Positions 22,906 through 34,860 of a DNA stretch of 64,000 nt are shown here, piece by piece. How positions within the stretch are numbered: the first letter of the stretch is position 1; each line of letters starts with the position of its first letter. The stretch comes from Leptidea sinapis (Eukaryota > Arthropoda > Insecta > Lepidoptera > Pieridae). The stretch spans positions 8,618,001-8,682,000 of the forward strand of contig NC_066275.1 of the NCBI RefSeq assembly GCF_905404315.1, in the 5' to 3' direction. The notes beneath the pieces are model-generated. The model saw only the letters and a program-made list of their open reading frames with translations. It ran no database searches and was not told the DNA's origin. A program made the translations under genes and the position numbers.

Positions 22906-23741
22906 GCCTGAAGTAACTACCTAAGCCACTTATTGGTCGTGGCAGTCACGCGTGGATGTAACCATCACTATGTTTTGTGTGTGCATTGGCCGCCTGTACT
23001 AGTAACTATGTGGCAACATTATTAGTGAATCGTTTAGTTTATTTTCTATGCACCAGTCTATCTCGAAGCAGGAGACATCTTTTATCGCGGATTGCGCTTC
23101 TGTTTTCCTTTTGGCCGTCTGTTCTACGCGGCCATATTGCGCTCGTAAATTATTGCGGGAGAGATTTGTTTCCATAGTTCTGCGGCCGCTATACATCAGC
23201 GTTCGCCGGATGTTACTTTATGTTGACACGCGCTTTGTGTTTGGCGATTTTGTGCCTGTCAAATGTGACACATGTGATGTTTTGTGTTATATACTAGCGA
23301 TATAAAATGTTTACGCACATAGAATTAAGAATAAAATATAACGTTCGTGCGGTCGTTACATTTTTATGTAGGTATGGTAAAGAGAATTTTTAAGCAAAGC
23401 AATTAAGTTGGGAATTATTTTATTATTTGAGCACTTTTTCATCGAAGTGATAAAATGCACGTTTGGTTATGAAATTTCTGATTTTTATCACAACGAAATC
23501 TGAAATAGTAAAAAATTGCCATTATTTCGTGCTGTTTCTAACCCAAGAATTTTTATTAACTGTAGATGGCACATTTAGTAGAACCGTTGATTCTCAACCA
23601 AGTGATCACAATTCTAACACGAGTTTTCAGTTTTTGAATTCACATGTACTAAATGACGTAATTTCCGAGAGAAATTAAAAAAAGAGGAAGAAAAAAAAGC
23701 ACCAAATGCTACGGTATGTATCCTACGGTTTACGGTAGTAT
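22906..23741. other. noncoding DNA with GC-richer patch
   Basis: The patch 22970-23290 is GC-richer with several CpGs and overlapping frames on both strands (22977-23177, 22999-23196, 23048-23305). Three frames open at once points to base composition and not to coding. It could be an untranslated exon or promoter; no initiator was assigned. Confidence 0.35.
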
Positions 23742-23808
23742 GGGCCGCGGTGATTACCACCAGGTTATCCGAATGATTGCTCGCTCTCCTCTTCTATAAA
23801 AAAAATAT
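23742..23808 (+). mobile_element. short LINE family B 3' end
   Basis: GGGCCGCGGTGATTACCACC through CTCCTCTTCTATAAAAAAA matches, with changes, the last 65 bp of family B at 34625-34694. Only the 3' terminus was inserted or has survived. Confidence 0.7.
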
Positions 23809-25128
23809 CTACTTCATAGTATGATCTTATGAAGTTCTAAACAAAAACCCCAAAAATTGTTTTATTCTATTCATATGGGCCTAAAAGATATTTCAACCTA
23901 AGTATATTGCAGAACTCCATTATTATTTAAAATATATTAAATTGGCTAGTAACAAATTCGCTTTGTCTCGTATTTCTTCTGTAAACATCAGAAAGTATTT
24001 TCATCTTCTGAAATGTATTGATAGCTTGTATTTCTCTAAGAACTTGTCACCTTTTAGTTAAAGCCCTCACTCCAAATACTCATACATCTATAGAGTGGAT
24101 ATTTCAAGCTTTTTAAAAAAATAGATTTCTGACTAAATATGTTCAATTAGATGGGATAGTGACATTTTTATATGGATATTAATGATAAAAATAAATTTAT
24201 TTACTAATATTTATTAGTTCTTTAAAAATCGCATTTAAAAGGTTGAAGAGTCAGTAGTCATAGGTAGAGTAATAGTAAAGTTAGTAGGTATCGCTGGAAT
24301 GAGGCACTTAGTAATTATTTGTCAAACTTTGGCATGGTTGGAATTAAATATATTATACAACTTAAGCAGAAGAGTTCACAAAAATAGAATGTTGTTCTCA
24401 TGAATATAATAATCATTAATAACCGAGATAGAATGAGTAATAGATCGCATTTTAATTAATTAATTTGCAAGTCTTCATATATTATTTCTTAACATATGAC
24501 TATTTATTACATACATTGTATTATAATTTAAATCTAAATTAATTTACAATCATAATTAAGAAGTCTAACTTCATTGTTACTTTAGTAGTGAAATAATGAG
24601 CGAATAATACAATTTGGCAGCTCTATATAGTTCCATTGAGTTGGTACGTAATGTTTTACGGTATGGGTCGAGACAATAATGGCTTGCTCATAACATTACT
24701 CGTCCTCAGACCCCGTACCACGAAGACGGTACTGTTCCAACGAATTTGAACAGGCTTACAATTGCTTTGCAGAATAGCGATAGCTTTGCATATGATATAT
24801 CCACTTTATAGCTTTCCGCTTTCATGGTAAAGGTCAGAGTGTCTTTTTAAAATCTGTTTTATTTTAATAGTTATACCCTAAACTAAATGTTGTGATCCTT
24901 ATATAATTATGTGGGTATATATTTTTTTTATCATTATGTTATCAACGGTCGAGTATCGGTCTCAATGGATAGTATTTCATAAACTCTTGAAAAGAACTGT
25001 CCTTCCATAAACGAGACGACAAAATTTTGGAAAAATAAGTTTATTTCAAAATTAGAGGTCATTTCTTGCAATCTAATTTCCTGACCTTTATATTAATTAA
25101 TAGTATCTCGTCACTTCGTAGGAATTTA
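23809..25128. other. noncoding DNA
   Basis: Very AT-rich except 24640-24790. No gene or known repeat is seen. Confidence 0.45.
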
Positions 25129-25475
25129 TCTATACTAACATTATAAAGCTGCAGTGTTTGTTTGTTTGTTTGAACGCGCTAATCTCTGGTACTACTGGTC
25201 CGATTTGAATGATTCTTTCAGTGTTGGGTAGTCCATTTATCGAGGAAGGCTATAGGCTATGTTTTTTTTTTTCAAAATTAGGGATCCGTAATATAATTGC
25301 TATTTTGTAACACAAGGTGTAAAATCGAAATCCTATTTTTGCGTGCGCTGCAAAAACTATTGACAATAGAACAAAATGATGTACAGGCTATAATATAGGC
25401 AATATTTTATTACTTATAAAACTATCGCGTGAATTATACTTTATATGGCAAAACAACGTTTGCCGGGTCAGCTAG
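25129..25475 (+). mobile_element. non-autonomous Helitron, complete
   Basis: The 5' end TCTATACTAACATTATAAAG follows an A at 25128. The 3' end is TTTGCCGGGTCAGCTAG followed by T (25476). TC...CTAG inserted between A and T, with no target duplication and a small palindrome just before the 3' end (GGCAAAACAACGTTTGCC), is diagnostic of Helitrons, which move by rolling-circle replication. There is no Rep/helicase coding capacity at 347 bp. A copy about 95% identical by eye lies in inverse orientation at 50455-50795. Confidence 0.9.
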
Positions 25476-25839
25476 TTAGTTATATATCTCTACCATTTCA
25501 ATAATGATTGACATACCTTTAAGAAATTGAAAGAAGAAAAACAAGCTTTGAGTGCATATTTCAATGTTAAATTAAAAACGCGCGAACACCTACATCAGAA
25601 GAATAAATTTTTAACAAGTAAATACCGCACAGTTTACACAAATGTATTTTTTACTTACTCAATGCCAATTGATTGTCAAATCGATCGTATAAATTTAAAG
25701 GCAATTACAGTACTTAAGCATTCTGTAGGCAGACTAAAATTTACATAGAATAAGATGCGCCCGCGCTTCTAATTAGGCTTTAATGCATACATCAACGCAG
25801 GCTATATGTCAGACGCTATGTGACTTGCAACGATGATGG

Positions 25840-26169
25840 ACGTGCTTTCAGTAATTTTAAGGGTCCAAAACCCGAGGGTCACCAACGGGCACTCTTTTAC
25901 TATCACAATGTTAACACTAGGAACAAACCCATGATCCCAGAAATTGTACAAAACAAATGTGTTTCCAAATTCAAAAGAAGGTTTTTTTCTATAAGTATAT
26001 TCTATTCACCCCGCGGGACCAATGGATTTTTCTGGAATAAAATGTAGCCTATGTCCTTTCCCAAGCTCTAGTCTATAGCTGTACCAAATTTTATGAAAAC
26101 CGGTTCTGTAGCTCCGGCTTAAAAACGTAACAAACAAACTTACATTGACATTTATAATATTAGTAGGGA
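25840..26169 (-). mobile_element. second Helitron-like element, 5' end at 26169
   Basis: Read on minus, it begins TCCCTACTAATATTATAAAT after an A (T at 26170 on plus). It continues through a body that on plus reads GGCTACATTTTATTCC-type sequence in reverse and the patch CCCGCGGGACCAATGGATTT (26012-26031). The 5' terminus is typical of lepidopteran Helitrons. The 3' end near 25.8 kb could not be fixed, so the left limit is approximate. Confidence 0.6.
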
Positions 26170-26654
26170 TTATAGAAGTAAAATAATCCTCATACCACAA
26201 ATATTCCAGCTTTTGCTTATAAACTACAATTGCTTATTATAGTCTTTTATACGGAATTATTTAAGTGTATTCTTTGAAATCTAGCTAAAAACTAAACAGC
26301 TAAAGAAAAGACGTTGATTGGTTTCTTTTGCAATGAGGCTGAACAGTAACACAAATGATTGATAGTTAAAAGGCGGCCGATCAGAAATTAAAAAACAATG
26401 CAATTTGATCAAGACTCTTCGATCTGTCTATTATAAAAACAATACCTTATATGTAATTCAATATTGCGAATAATTTTAAATATAAATTCGATCATTTTAA
26501 TAATTGAATTATAAGTATGATTTTTCTTTAATACTTCTTTTAGTAGACATAATAATATTGATTTTTGCGATACTATGTTACTGGCAGTGATATTGACAAT
26601 AATTATTTTTTATGGAACACCTCATTTCACATGATAGTTAGAAGGAGGTGATCG
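26170..26654. other. AT-rich noncoding DNA
   Basis: Nothing recognised. Confidence 0.5.
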
Positions 26655-26815
26655 CTGTTGGTAGGCACCCCCACAAAATGGACTGACGATCTGGTCAAGA
26701 TCGCCGGAATACGTTATGAGGGCAGTGCAGGACCAATCATCGTGGAAATCTTTGGGGGAGGCCCTTGTCCAGCTGTGGACGTTTTCCGGCTGATGATAAT
26801 GATGACTATGATGAA
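26655..26815 (+). pseudogene. LINE C-terminal tail, same family as 10752
   Basis: The frame reads VGTPTKWTDDLVKIAGIRY, then decays through a GGGGGAGGCCCTTGTCCAGC patch (the W..L.EA..QQW end) and closes in TGATGATAATGATGACTATG, the degenerate simple-repeat terminus. The stretch around GATCTGGTCAAGATCGCCGG is identical to the copy at 11091-11110. Confidence 0.8.
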
Positions 26816-27145
26816 TCACCCTATTCCAAATGTTCTTGCTATTCTAAAGGAATCGCACGTTAAGACTGCTCGTTTTTGGAACCTCATTTAAGAGTTTGGT
26901 TGTACTTTTATGAAAAATTTGAAAAGCACACTCAGGTTCGCCACACCTCCAGATAGTCAGAATAATATTTAAATCTGTGGCTTGTGGATTTGGATCACTA
27001 CCTCTTAAATATCAGACAGTTAAATGATGCCTCTACGGAACGCAAAGCCATAGAGTCAAAACAAGTATACCTACCTACTGACTTCCTAAGAATTCGAGTA
27101 GCTCTACGCTTTAAATAATATAAACTGCTTAGATACGTCAAAAAT
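26816..27145. other. noncoding DNA
   Basis: No gene. The 80-codon minus frame at 26998-27240 overlaps repeat F and is not supported as a gene. Confidence 0.4.
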
Positions 27146-27290
27146 TGAGGTTGACAGTTAACCTCTATTTTGAGCAATGCACGTATTAGAAGACGTAGCT
27201 TGTTACGCACGCTAAAGTAATAAAACTGGCCTGTTTTCATCGGTTGTCTAGCAATAAGCGGCTCTATACACGTATGAATTATCTAACATA
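27146..27290 (+). repeat. repeat F copy 2
   Basis: Matches 17402-17580 (GACAGTTAACCTCTATTTTG, AGAAGACGTAGC, TGGCCTGTTTTCATC) with about 35 bp missing internally. Confidence 0.75.
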
Positions 27291-27504
27291 AACTCTATAT
27301 TTAACTTAATCGTCCTTGTGTAAGAAGGTGAGAAATTCTTAGACCTTTTATGCCTAACCGAAAAATCCATAACACATATTTGAAGGGAATTTAACCATTA
27401 GTAGGCTCTGCTTGTCAAATTTCATTCTGTCGGAGAAACTGACTAACATATACAAATATACCATACTTGAGAAGAACGTGCACAAGAAGTTTGCATTACA
27501 TAAA

Positions 27505-27630
27505 ATGTTTCACCCTCATCATCATCAGCCGGAAGACGTCCACTGCTGGGCAAAGGCCTCCACCAAAGATCTCCACAACAATCATACGGGTTCGCAATTC
27601 AAGGATCTTACTGCCCCAACGGCCATATAA
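27505..27630 (-). pseudogene. LINE terminal fragment, minus strand
   Basis: On minus: a TATGGCCGTTGGGGCAGTAA start, then the GGTGGAGGCCTTTGCCCAG end block, then the GATGATGATGA terminus (plus: CATCATCATCAGCCGG). It is the same family as 10752-11192, with a large internal deletion between the two blocks. Confidence 0.8.
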
Positions 27631-30600
27631 TAGAGCTATGAAATATGAAATGTTTATTTTGTGAAAATCCATAGTGTATTTAGAGTGAATAAATTTAAAA
27701 CTCTCCTAGCAACAGAATAGCAATTCTGGCAACAATCTTTGGCGTCCACATAAATCTTCCCATCACATAGGACCACCTAATTAATTACACCGCCGGCTAA
27801 AATTGTTCACGCCAGTCTACACATAAGCCCCGCTACATAGTATATTAATGCCTCATAAAGCTCTAATGAGATTGTATCACAATTATGTATATTGTATATC
27901 CACTTACTATTATGCCTGAACTTGAATATAATTTTGGTGCTTGTGATAATTTAGTGATAATTTTTAGGCTTACGTCAAACGTAGTAAGCATATAACTTAG
28001 AGAATATAGTCGAAATACATTTATTGCCTATTAATGCCAATTACATAAAATATTACAACAACACTTGGTAAGCCTCATGTGTTTACTTTAGTTTGTAAAT
28101 GGGGCTCTGACATGGAGAGAAGAACCGATAAGAAACTGCCAGCCAATTTTTTACATCATAGTAACAAAATTGCTTAGTCTACGTAATATGGAAGTTTCAT
28201 GTCGCCATCCAAAATTGTTTTCAATTAATTTCGGTATTTTAATTACGTTTTATGGAATGGTGAAAAAAATTTGTTTTTAATATACCCACTTGAATAGTTT
28301 TATCGCTTCTATAACACAAAGCACCACCTTATATAATTACGCTCTAGGTATATGTATACTATTACCGGCTACTAAGTTAGTGATACAATCATGAAACAAT
28401 GGGCCCATACAGAATTCAAAAGCAACCAAATACTATATTATAGTTTTCTAACAGCTGTAAAAAATAACATTTTTATATTTTTAGCATAGCTTTAATATAT
28501 ATTTACCTGATTAATAGAATTGAAGTATCTGCTTCAATTTATTATGTATCTGCATATTTATATGAAAATAGCAGCTTTTTACTTAATATTTACATTAATT
28601 TTAGAGTTTTTTTTAATTCATGCCCATCCGTCAATCTATTTGTTATACTTATAGCGTTGGTTATAAAGAGTATCTAAGGCTGTTTTTACAAAATAATTAG
28701 TGAACATAGTCCAATTTATGGTCGGATAGCCACCAGTAGTAAACAACAAATAAATAAGTTTACATAAATACGCATAAGTGCCTATCATTTCATTAAAATA
28801 TAATCTGTATATCCCAAAAACCAAATTTATTTAAATATATAAATAGAACAACAAATTCTTTACACAAGTAATCGCAAGCGAAGTCAACTCCATAACTGTT
28901 TAACGAAAGTCCGTATCGAAGCTAAAGAAATGTAATTTAATCGTTGATAACAGTATAGATAACAATCACAGCGCAAAGTTAATAGCTGGCTATTCCATTA
29001 TATTAATAATTAATCAGCATGAGCAGTTTGAACCCCGTACGAGAATATCCGCACCTTGTTCAAGCAAAAACTTGAAACAATTATAGTGACGCAGCTTACT
29101 AACCTAACAACACATTATCTGCTACTTTAAAATACACCCTAGACAGTACAACAGAGAGTTCAAATTAGATCGTGATGTACTGATAGACACGTGCAAAATA
29201 TGCCATTCCCTAGCAGGTTTCTTCGTTGAGTTGCATTTTCATAGAATTGCAGCAGTTTTTCCAACACCTTTCAACGTGTTGCGAATTCTAGAGAGTGATG
29301 TATAACTTTTTAATTGGACTTGGTATTTCATATTGTTATTTCACTGTTATGGAAACATTCGAAGTTATTGTCTAATCTTATCTTGAATTTTACGGTGTTG
29401 TAAAGATAACATACCTTTTCATATATGTAATTGATTTAAACACGAACTTTATTCAAGGATTTTTGTTGTTGTAATGGAATATTCCGATGTTTTAATCGAG
29501 GCAAGTCCATAAATAGATAATAATGGAACTATCTAGAGAAACTTGTTCTTAATTTTATGATCTGCAGTTTTTCTGGGTCTATTTTTTCAAGGAGTGAGAT
29601 CAAAAAATTTACTGCTATTAGATAATATAATGTGTTAGTCAAAGGTGATGCTGTTATAATATAGATTATATATTTTGAATAGTATTTTTTTAACTTATTC
29701 GTGGCAATCATTGATTGCTATATTGCCTAGTCGCCCTGTGTTCATAACGCTCCTAGCTGCATCGGATATTAAGAATCACAAAAATCGTATAATTATAATG
29801 TAGTAGTTGCTCATAAAATTGTACTCCGTTTATTTTTTGGACCAAATCAGATCTGTCTTTTACACTTTTTTAAAATACCTCTTTTTTACAAATACGAGGC
29901 CATCCACTTCTCTTTGTACGCTCCAGATATCTCATAATAACATCACGGGACTAAAATCCAAAAAGAACAGAAGAAAAAGGGGTACTTTATGTAACAACGA
30001 ACTATACCGCAGCACATAAAGATATACGGCGTAACATACCGCGATATGAATCACATTGCACGTGCTCAACTTGAAATTGACTAACGACATAAAATGAAAT
30101 GCGTCATATTATGCCTTTTTTGTACAAAATACAAACATAATTTATTACTCATTTAGAAATCAGGACCTTGAACTTTATGAAATTTGACAACAATAACAGT
30201 TTCTGGATAGAAAATAGAAATAATCTTACATATAATCAAAACAAATAGAACAATTTAAAAATGAATTGCAAAATACATTAACGTTATTGCTAGAAATGTG
30301 TCTTAGAAAGCTTCAAAATTTTCATCGACATTCAGTAAAGTTTTCCGCAAATGGAATAAAGTATGGACATAAATAAATGGAGGTTTTGCAGAGAGAGGGC
30401 TGTACGAGTAAGTAGATGAATACTACATACAGTTACGTCTACTGAATTAAACTTAGTCTAGTTTTATTCAGATTGAATCTATTTGAAAAACAGACCAATA
30501 TATTTATTATATTGTATGTGTTAGCGAAATAACAATAACATATAGTTCATACCTACCTATAGTCTTTTATTTATCCGATGTTATATTTACCTTTACAAAG

Positions 30601-31009
30601 GAATTTTGTTGAGGAATCTATCAGTAAATTTAATTATAATATTAACTGTTAATTCACTTAATTCTTGTGAGTTAAATTTGATACAACAGTTATTCCAAAA
30701 CTATTCTTGTGATCTAGACTAGTAAATAAACTTGAGTACTTTTACCAAGACTTTGATAGATCTGGACATGTTAAAAGCTGGTTGAATATGAAATCGTCAA
30801 AAAAAATGGAACTTTAATATATATTTCTCCTTTTTGCGGTCTTAGAAAAATCAGAGAGACTCATAAATAGGTATTAGAGACCCGTCCATAACTTATTAAA
30901 TATTAAGACATAATGTTACTGAAGCTTTTTTTTTAAATAGCAGCATTTTAGAACATCTATAAATTTTTTTATATAAAAAAATTAACACGTTGTTTGTGCG
31001 CGATGAATT
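27631..31009. other. noncoding DNA
   Basis: About 3.4 kb without a recognisable gene. A short fragment at 28100-28150 (GGAGAGAAGAACCGATAAGA, then AACTGCCAGCC) resembles the pieces at 14283 and 34830. The 60-70 codon frames at 28636-30019 are AT-driven. Confidence 0.45.
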
Positions 31010-31085
31010 CTTAAACTACTGGACCGATTTTAATCAAATTGTGATTGGTTCAATTTCACACAGTGAGAGTTTGAACCAAATTGAG
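31010..31085 (+). repeat. Helitron-type internal fragment
   Basis: TTAAACTACTGGACCGATTT resembles the repeated motif inside 20370-20632 and the GGTACTACTGGTCCGATTTG block of the Helitron at 25129. Confidence 0.4.
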
Positions 31086-31574
31086 AGATAGGATAGATTT
31101 TATTTCGATTCGTGATAATTTTTAATGTAAATTTTATTTCTGTATGAATGATTCTAAGAGATGAATTTTTGAAGCATAGTTTGACAGTTTTTATATAACA
31201 TTATTTAATTACAAAAACTAAAGAATTATTGTAATGATAGAACTTCTAAAACTTTTATAATTAATAAAAAAGATTTTAAATTTGGTATGCTACCAATTTT
31301 TTATATTATATAATATTAATTTGTGTTTTTATTGCAAGACGCATTCATTGAAATTGATCTGGTATTGATACCTACTACATAGAAAATATGTGATGCACAG
31401 AAAGGGCACAACAACATTTTATGTCAACAAAATCATACTTAAAAAATATTTTATTTATTTATCTAATATTATAATCAAAATTATACCTATCACAATTAAT
31501 CTGTTTAAAAAAAATTGGTTAGAACACAAAAGCATTACTCAACTAAAACTTATTTTAAGGTATCTTTTAAAAAC

Positions 31575-31760
31575 AGAAGGCTTTTTTTATACGCTTTATA
31601 TTAGCTTCACCTGTATGTTTGCATGTATGTTTGTAACCGACTTCTTTGGGCGCGATTTTGACCCACTTTAAACGGCTAGATTTCGTTCAAACTTTGTAGA
31701 TTTATCGAGGACCGATGACATTACACTAATTTGATAAAATTATTAAATTTTTCAATTTTT
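31575..31760 (+). repeat. repeat D copy 2, uninterrupted
   Basis: TATACGCTTTATATTAGCTTC through GTAACCGACTTC, GGGCGCGATTTTGACCC and TTTATCGAGGACCGATGACA to the TTTGATAAAATTATTAAATT end. It serves as the intact reference for the SINE-split copy at 15200. Confidence 0.8.
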
Positions 31761-32261
31761 AAGATATTATTAAAATAATAATTCTTCTACAACCCAAGCT
31801 TTTTTTTACAATAAAATATATTTTTTTTACACTATTTTCAATTTAAATTTATTTTCTATTTTTTAGTTGAATTTTATATAAAGCGTGCTTTTTAGTTTTT
31901 TTTAACTATTATTTATTGTACATAAGAAAGTATACTTTGAATGTTGACTCTTAAATTCTACAGTTCAGACTAAATACTCATTCTAATAAGCGTCATGAAT
32001 TTAGCTTGAGGGAAGTTTTAACTTAACTAACTTAACTATGCGGTTGCACTAAGTCTAACGAACAGATTCAATTATATAAGCTAGATCTTATACTGCTGAC
32101 GTCTTACGAATAGTACATATACTTGCATATTTCATTTACCTACAATTAGAAATTATTTTTATGTTTACTTACATAAAGATATTTATAAGTATTTTCATTA
32201 GTTGCCTTTTATAAGTTAACCAAAATTAATCTTTTATTTTTAAAGTTCCTTAAGTATTTGG
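31761..32261. other. AT-rich noncoding DNA
   Basis: Nothing recognised. Confidence 0.45.
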
Positions 32262-32607
32262 TGTGAATTACGTTATTCAAAAGAATTGTTAAAAAACGTT
32301 TGTGTGGTAAAGGTTACTATAACATAAATGACTTTCTTAATGATACCACAGATTGGGAATGGAGCAACCGCCCTCTGGCTATTAAATAATAAGTTTAATT
32401 GTACAATGTTACTTTGTTACTTTGTAAGTGTTACTTTAAATGTAAAACATAATATATTTGATGAAAAAAAAAAGCCCGCAGAGTTTATTGCGCCTATTCT
32501 TCTCAGGCCTGAGGCATTCATTTTGGAATGGGTGGTAGTTTTTTGACTTTCAATAGGTGATTTCACATCCTATTTTGAATAAAAATATTTGAATTTGAAT
32601 TTTGTAC
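32262..32607 (+). pseudogene. LINE family E C-terminus and 3' end
   Basis: On plus the frame reads VKKRLCGKGYYNINDFLND, then TTDWE. This is the C-terminal signature of a lepidopteran LINE polyprotein (YY.I.DFLND...W). The 3' UTR carries GCCTATTCTTCTCAGGCCTG and ends CCTATTTTGAATAAAAATAT, then TTGAATTTGAA. Other copies: 38345 (plus), 48660, 53505 and 54022 (all minus). An 18-base TTACTTTGT duplication sits at 32409-32430. Most of ORF2 is absent. Confidence 0.8.
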
Positions 32608-32844
32608 AGACCGGATAATACATTGTGTAACTAAAAGGTATGTTATAAACAATTTTATGTTATAAACAAACAATAATAACGGCATTTCCAAAGTGGCTGT
32701 TTTAGCGGCAGTATACGAACATACAAAAATTTTTGCCATTTGCGAGATACATGTCGCTAACGAAGTCTTACTAATTTTTTATAAGAAGAGGAGAGCAAAA
32801 AGCATTCATTTCACGAATTGCAATAATGTAGCAGCTGTACGCGC
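32608..32844. other. noncoding DNA
   Basis: Nothing recognised. A 61-codon frame at 32693-32878 has no domain and runs into the LINE piece. Confidence 0.4.
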
Positions 32845-33010
32845 TTTTGATGAAGTTACTTATGTCGTATCTTCCTAGAAGCACTGCGCAAGGAAGCTCA
32901 TACCATACTATGGTACTACATGGCAGAAAGTTCCTTAAAAACCGCACTGTAAAGGAACGCTATATATCGGCACACAATCAGATGGTGAAAGTAGAATTGG
33001 GTGGCAAGAA
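32845..33010 (-). pseudogene. LINE family B C-terminal fragment, minus strand
   Basis: On plus, CTGTACGCGCTTTTGATGAA and GCAAGGAAGCTCATACCATA line up with 18111-18300. On minus this is the ...HHL, RF, LP, W.ELP, GRYD coding block with frameshifts. It is more decayed than the copy at 17990, and its 3' UTR is missing. Confidence 0.7.
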
Positions 33011-33177
33011 TCAGCTCAAACATTTCTACAAAACATTCCCCATGATAAATGCGGTAGAAGACACGTAATGAATCGACGTATCTACGCAACACTGTGTGAT
33101 TTAGACTCCCTATGCACTATTCCCGATGATTACTCTTCGGGTACGTAGCACTATAAGTAACTTAGGTATATAATAGC

Positions 33178-33450
33178 AGTGGGAGGCTCCTTTGCATAGG
33201 ATGCCGGCTACATTATGGGTACCACAACGGCGCCTATTTCTACTTTGAAGCAGTAATGTGTAAACATTATCGTGCTTCGGTCAGAAGGGCGCTAGTAGCT
33301 AGTGAAATTACTGGGCAAATGAGACTTAACTTATGTCTCAAGGTGACGAGCGCAATTGTAGTGCCCTTCAGAATTTTTAGAATTTTCAACAATCAAATAC
33401 CGTCAGCTGAACGTCCTGCTCGTCTCATCTCTTATTTTCATAAAAAAAAA
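33178..33450 (+). mobile_element. LINE family A 3' end, plus strand
   Basis: GCAGTGGGAGGCTCCTTTGC through CTGGGCAAATGAGACTTAAC to CGTCTCATCTCTTATTTTC and an A tail at about 33450. About 20 bp around the CCTGAGCGGCAC block of the other copies is missing (33385-33400). Confidence 0.85.
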
Positions 33451-33686
33451 TACGTTTCGAATTCATTTAGTTCACTACAAACAAATATGTAAAAATAACC
33501 TCTGTAATAGTGAAACATGAATAATATATATTATTTACACTTGAAATACAACACGAACACGTCACTATTCAAATTAAAGCTCAACTGCAGTAGTTTTCAC
33601 ACAGTTTTCCGTGACATATTGCCATTTCCCACGGCACTGTTACAAAAGGGTATTTAAAAGTGAATTGAGGAATCCTTCGGTCACGT

Positions 33687-33692
33687 TCAGTC
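33687..33692 (+). promoter_or_regulatory. initiator candidate (TCAGTC) before the 33733 exon
   Basis: TCAGTC fits the arthropod initiator, with the start at the A of 33689. A TATTTAAAAG stretch at 33651-33660 is a possible TATA element, but it lies slightly further upstream than usual. The resulting 5' UTR would be 44 bases. Confidence 0.35.
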
Positions 33693-33732
33693 GTTTAGAG
33701 GTTACTAGGCCCGTTCAAGACCGGTTTGACAC

Positions 33733-33863
33733 ATGGCCGCGACCAACGACCACGTGCAGCCTCCACCATGTAGCCAGTTATGTGTAACTACGCGTAAACC
33801 GGAGATTAGTTTGTTGCTTAAAGAAAGCTGGTTATTAATTGCAACAAGTGTAGGGGTTTTAAG
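33733..33863 (+). CDS. possible first coding exon, family unknown (partial)
   Basis: ATG at 33733 (context CACATGG) opens 43 codons plus two bases, up to a GTGATT donor (AAG|GTGATT, intron from 33864). If read through, the frame stops immediately in the intron. The peptide begins MAATNDHVQPPPCSQLCVTT and ends KESWLLIATSVGVL. The first third is GC-rich and well ordered, unlike the AT-rich surroundings. It would be a polar, Pro/Cys-containing N-terminus followed by the start of a hydrophobic segment, as in some multi-pass membrane transporters. A weak thought is an SLC1-type transporter, but I do not claim a family. No second exon was found. Repeats flank it on both sides (LINE A ends at 33450, LINE B starts at 34546). 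Confidence 0.4.
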
Positions 33864-34545
33864 GTGATTTTAATGGAATTGGAAAACAAACGAGCATATA
33901 TACAAATAGGATTACCATCTATCCGGATTAATCCGGAGATTTTGTCCGGCTCTCTAACTTGTATCGATTTTATTTTTAATTAGATGAAATATAGTTATAA
34001 AACCAAACATTAACTAATATCAAATTAGGCTGTAATGTTTACAAGAAACAAAATCTAAGCGAGATTAACGAAAAAGTCTAGACTTTATTATAATGTAATA
34101 ATAAACCTTTCAAATTACTAAATGGTAACCTAATATACAAGGCACCAGATTGTAAATGATTATCTTATGACAATTGCTTCACAAGAGCATAGCTGGTATA
34201 ACTTACATGAACGCGATTATTCATGAAAATCATTTAAGGCTTAGACTATGCGTTGCGACACACAAGTAGCTGCGAGTGATTTGAGCTGTAATTTTTTTCT
34301 ATAATTCATTTACGTTGTTTTTTTTTAAATATGTTTGTTGCATCACTATACATATATAGTTTCAATATTTTATGTAGTCACTAAGCTGTAAATTTATAAC
34401 TTAAAGAACCACTTCCTTTCATTACAACTCCTCTTTTCCCATGTATTGGTTTATGGTAAAATGTTCAACGTTGATATTTAAGAGTGTCAATTTTGACTTA
34501 ATTTAATAATTAACTTATTTAAAAGATTGAGCTTTTTCATAAAAA
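33864..34545. other. noncoding DNA, possible intron
   Basis: AT-rich with no recognisable element. Confidence 0.4.
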
Positions 34546-34694
34546 CTCAAACTCAAAAAAAGCGCATACACCTTCCTTAAAGGCCGGCAACGCTCTTGTG
34601 ATTCCTCTGGTGTTGCAAGAGAATGTGGGCGGCGGTGATCACTTAACACCAGGTGACCCGTACGCTCGTTTGTCCTCCTATTCCATAAAAAAAA
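34546..34694 (+). pseudogene. LINE family B 3' end, plus strand
   Basis: The frame AYTFLKGRQRSCDSSGVARE, then CGRR and stop (TGA at about 34637), gives the last residues of the family B polyprotein intact. It is followed by about 50 bp of 3' UTR (CACCAGGTGACCCGTACGCT, CCTCCTATTCC) and a tail of nine A (34686-34694). It is a severely 5'-truncated insertion and the best reference for the family's terminus. Confidence 0.9.
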
Positions 34695-34739
34695 AATTAT
34701 AAATGTGAGTATACCTGTCTGTCTGTATGTCAAATGAAA

Positions 34740-34860
34740 TCAAATGAAAATCACTTCATTCTCGTAGGTCACGTAAATGAATGACAAAAAAAAATATTTT
34801 TTCTAATTGAATCTACCGCTGCTTCGTAAAGGGTTGGGCTAATGAGAAGAAGTAGCATGA
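34740..34860 (+). repeat. decayed LINE-tail fragment
   Basis: CACTTCATTCTCGTAGGTCA, then CTACCGCTGCTTCGTAAAGG and ATGAGAAGAAGTAGCA resemble a common lepidopteran LINE 3' UTR. Related short pieces lie at 14283 and 28100. Confidence 0.45.

Noticed and set aside
29529..31671. Several 60-93 codon AT-rich frames
   Set aside because: Lys/Ile/Asn/Phe-rich products without motifs, as expected by chance in such AT-rich DNA.
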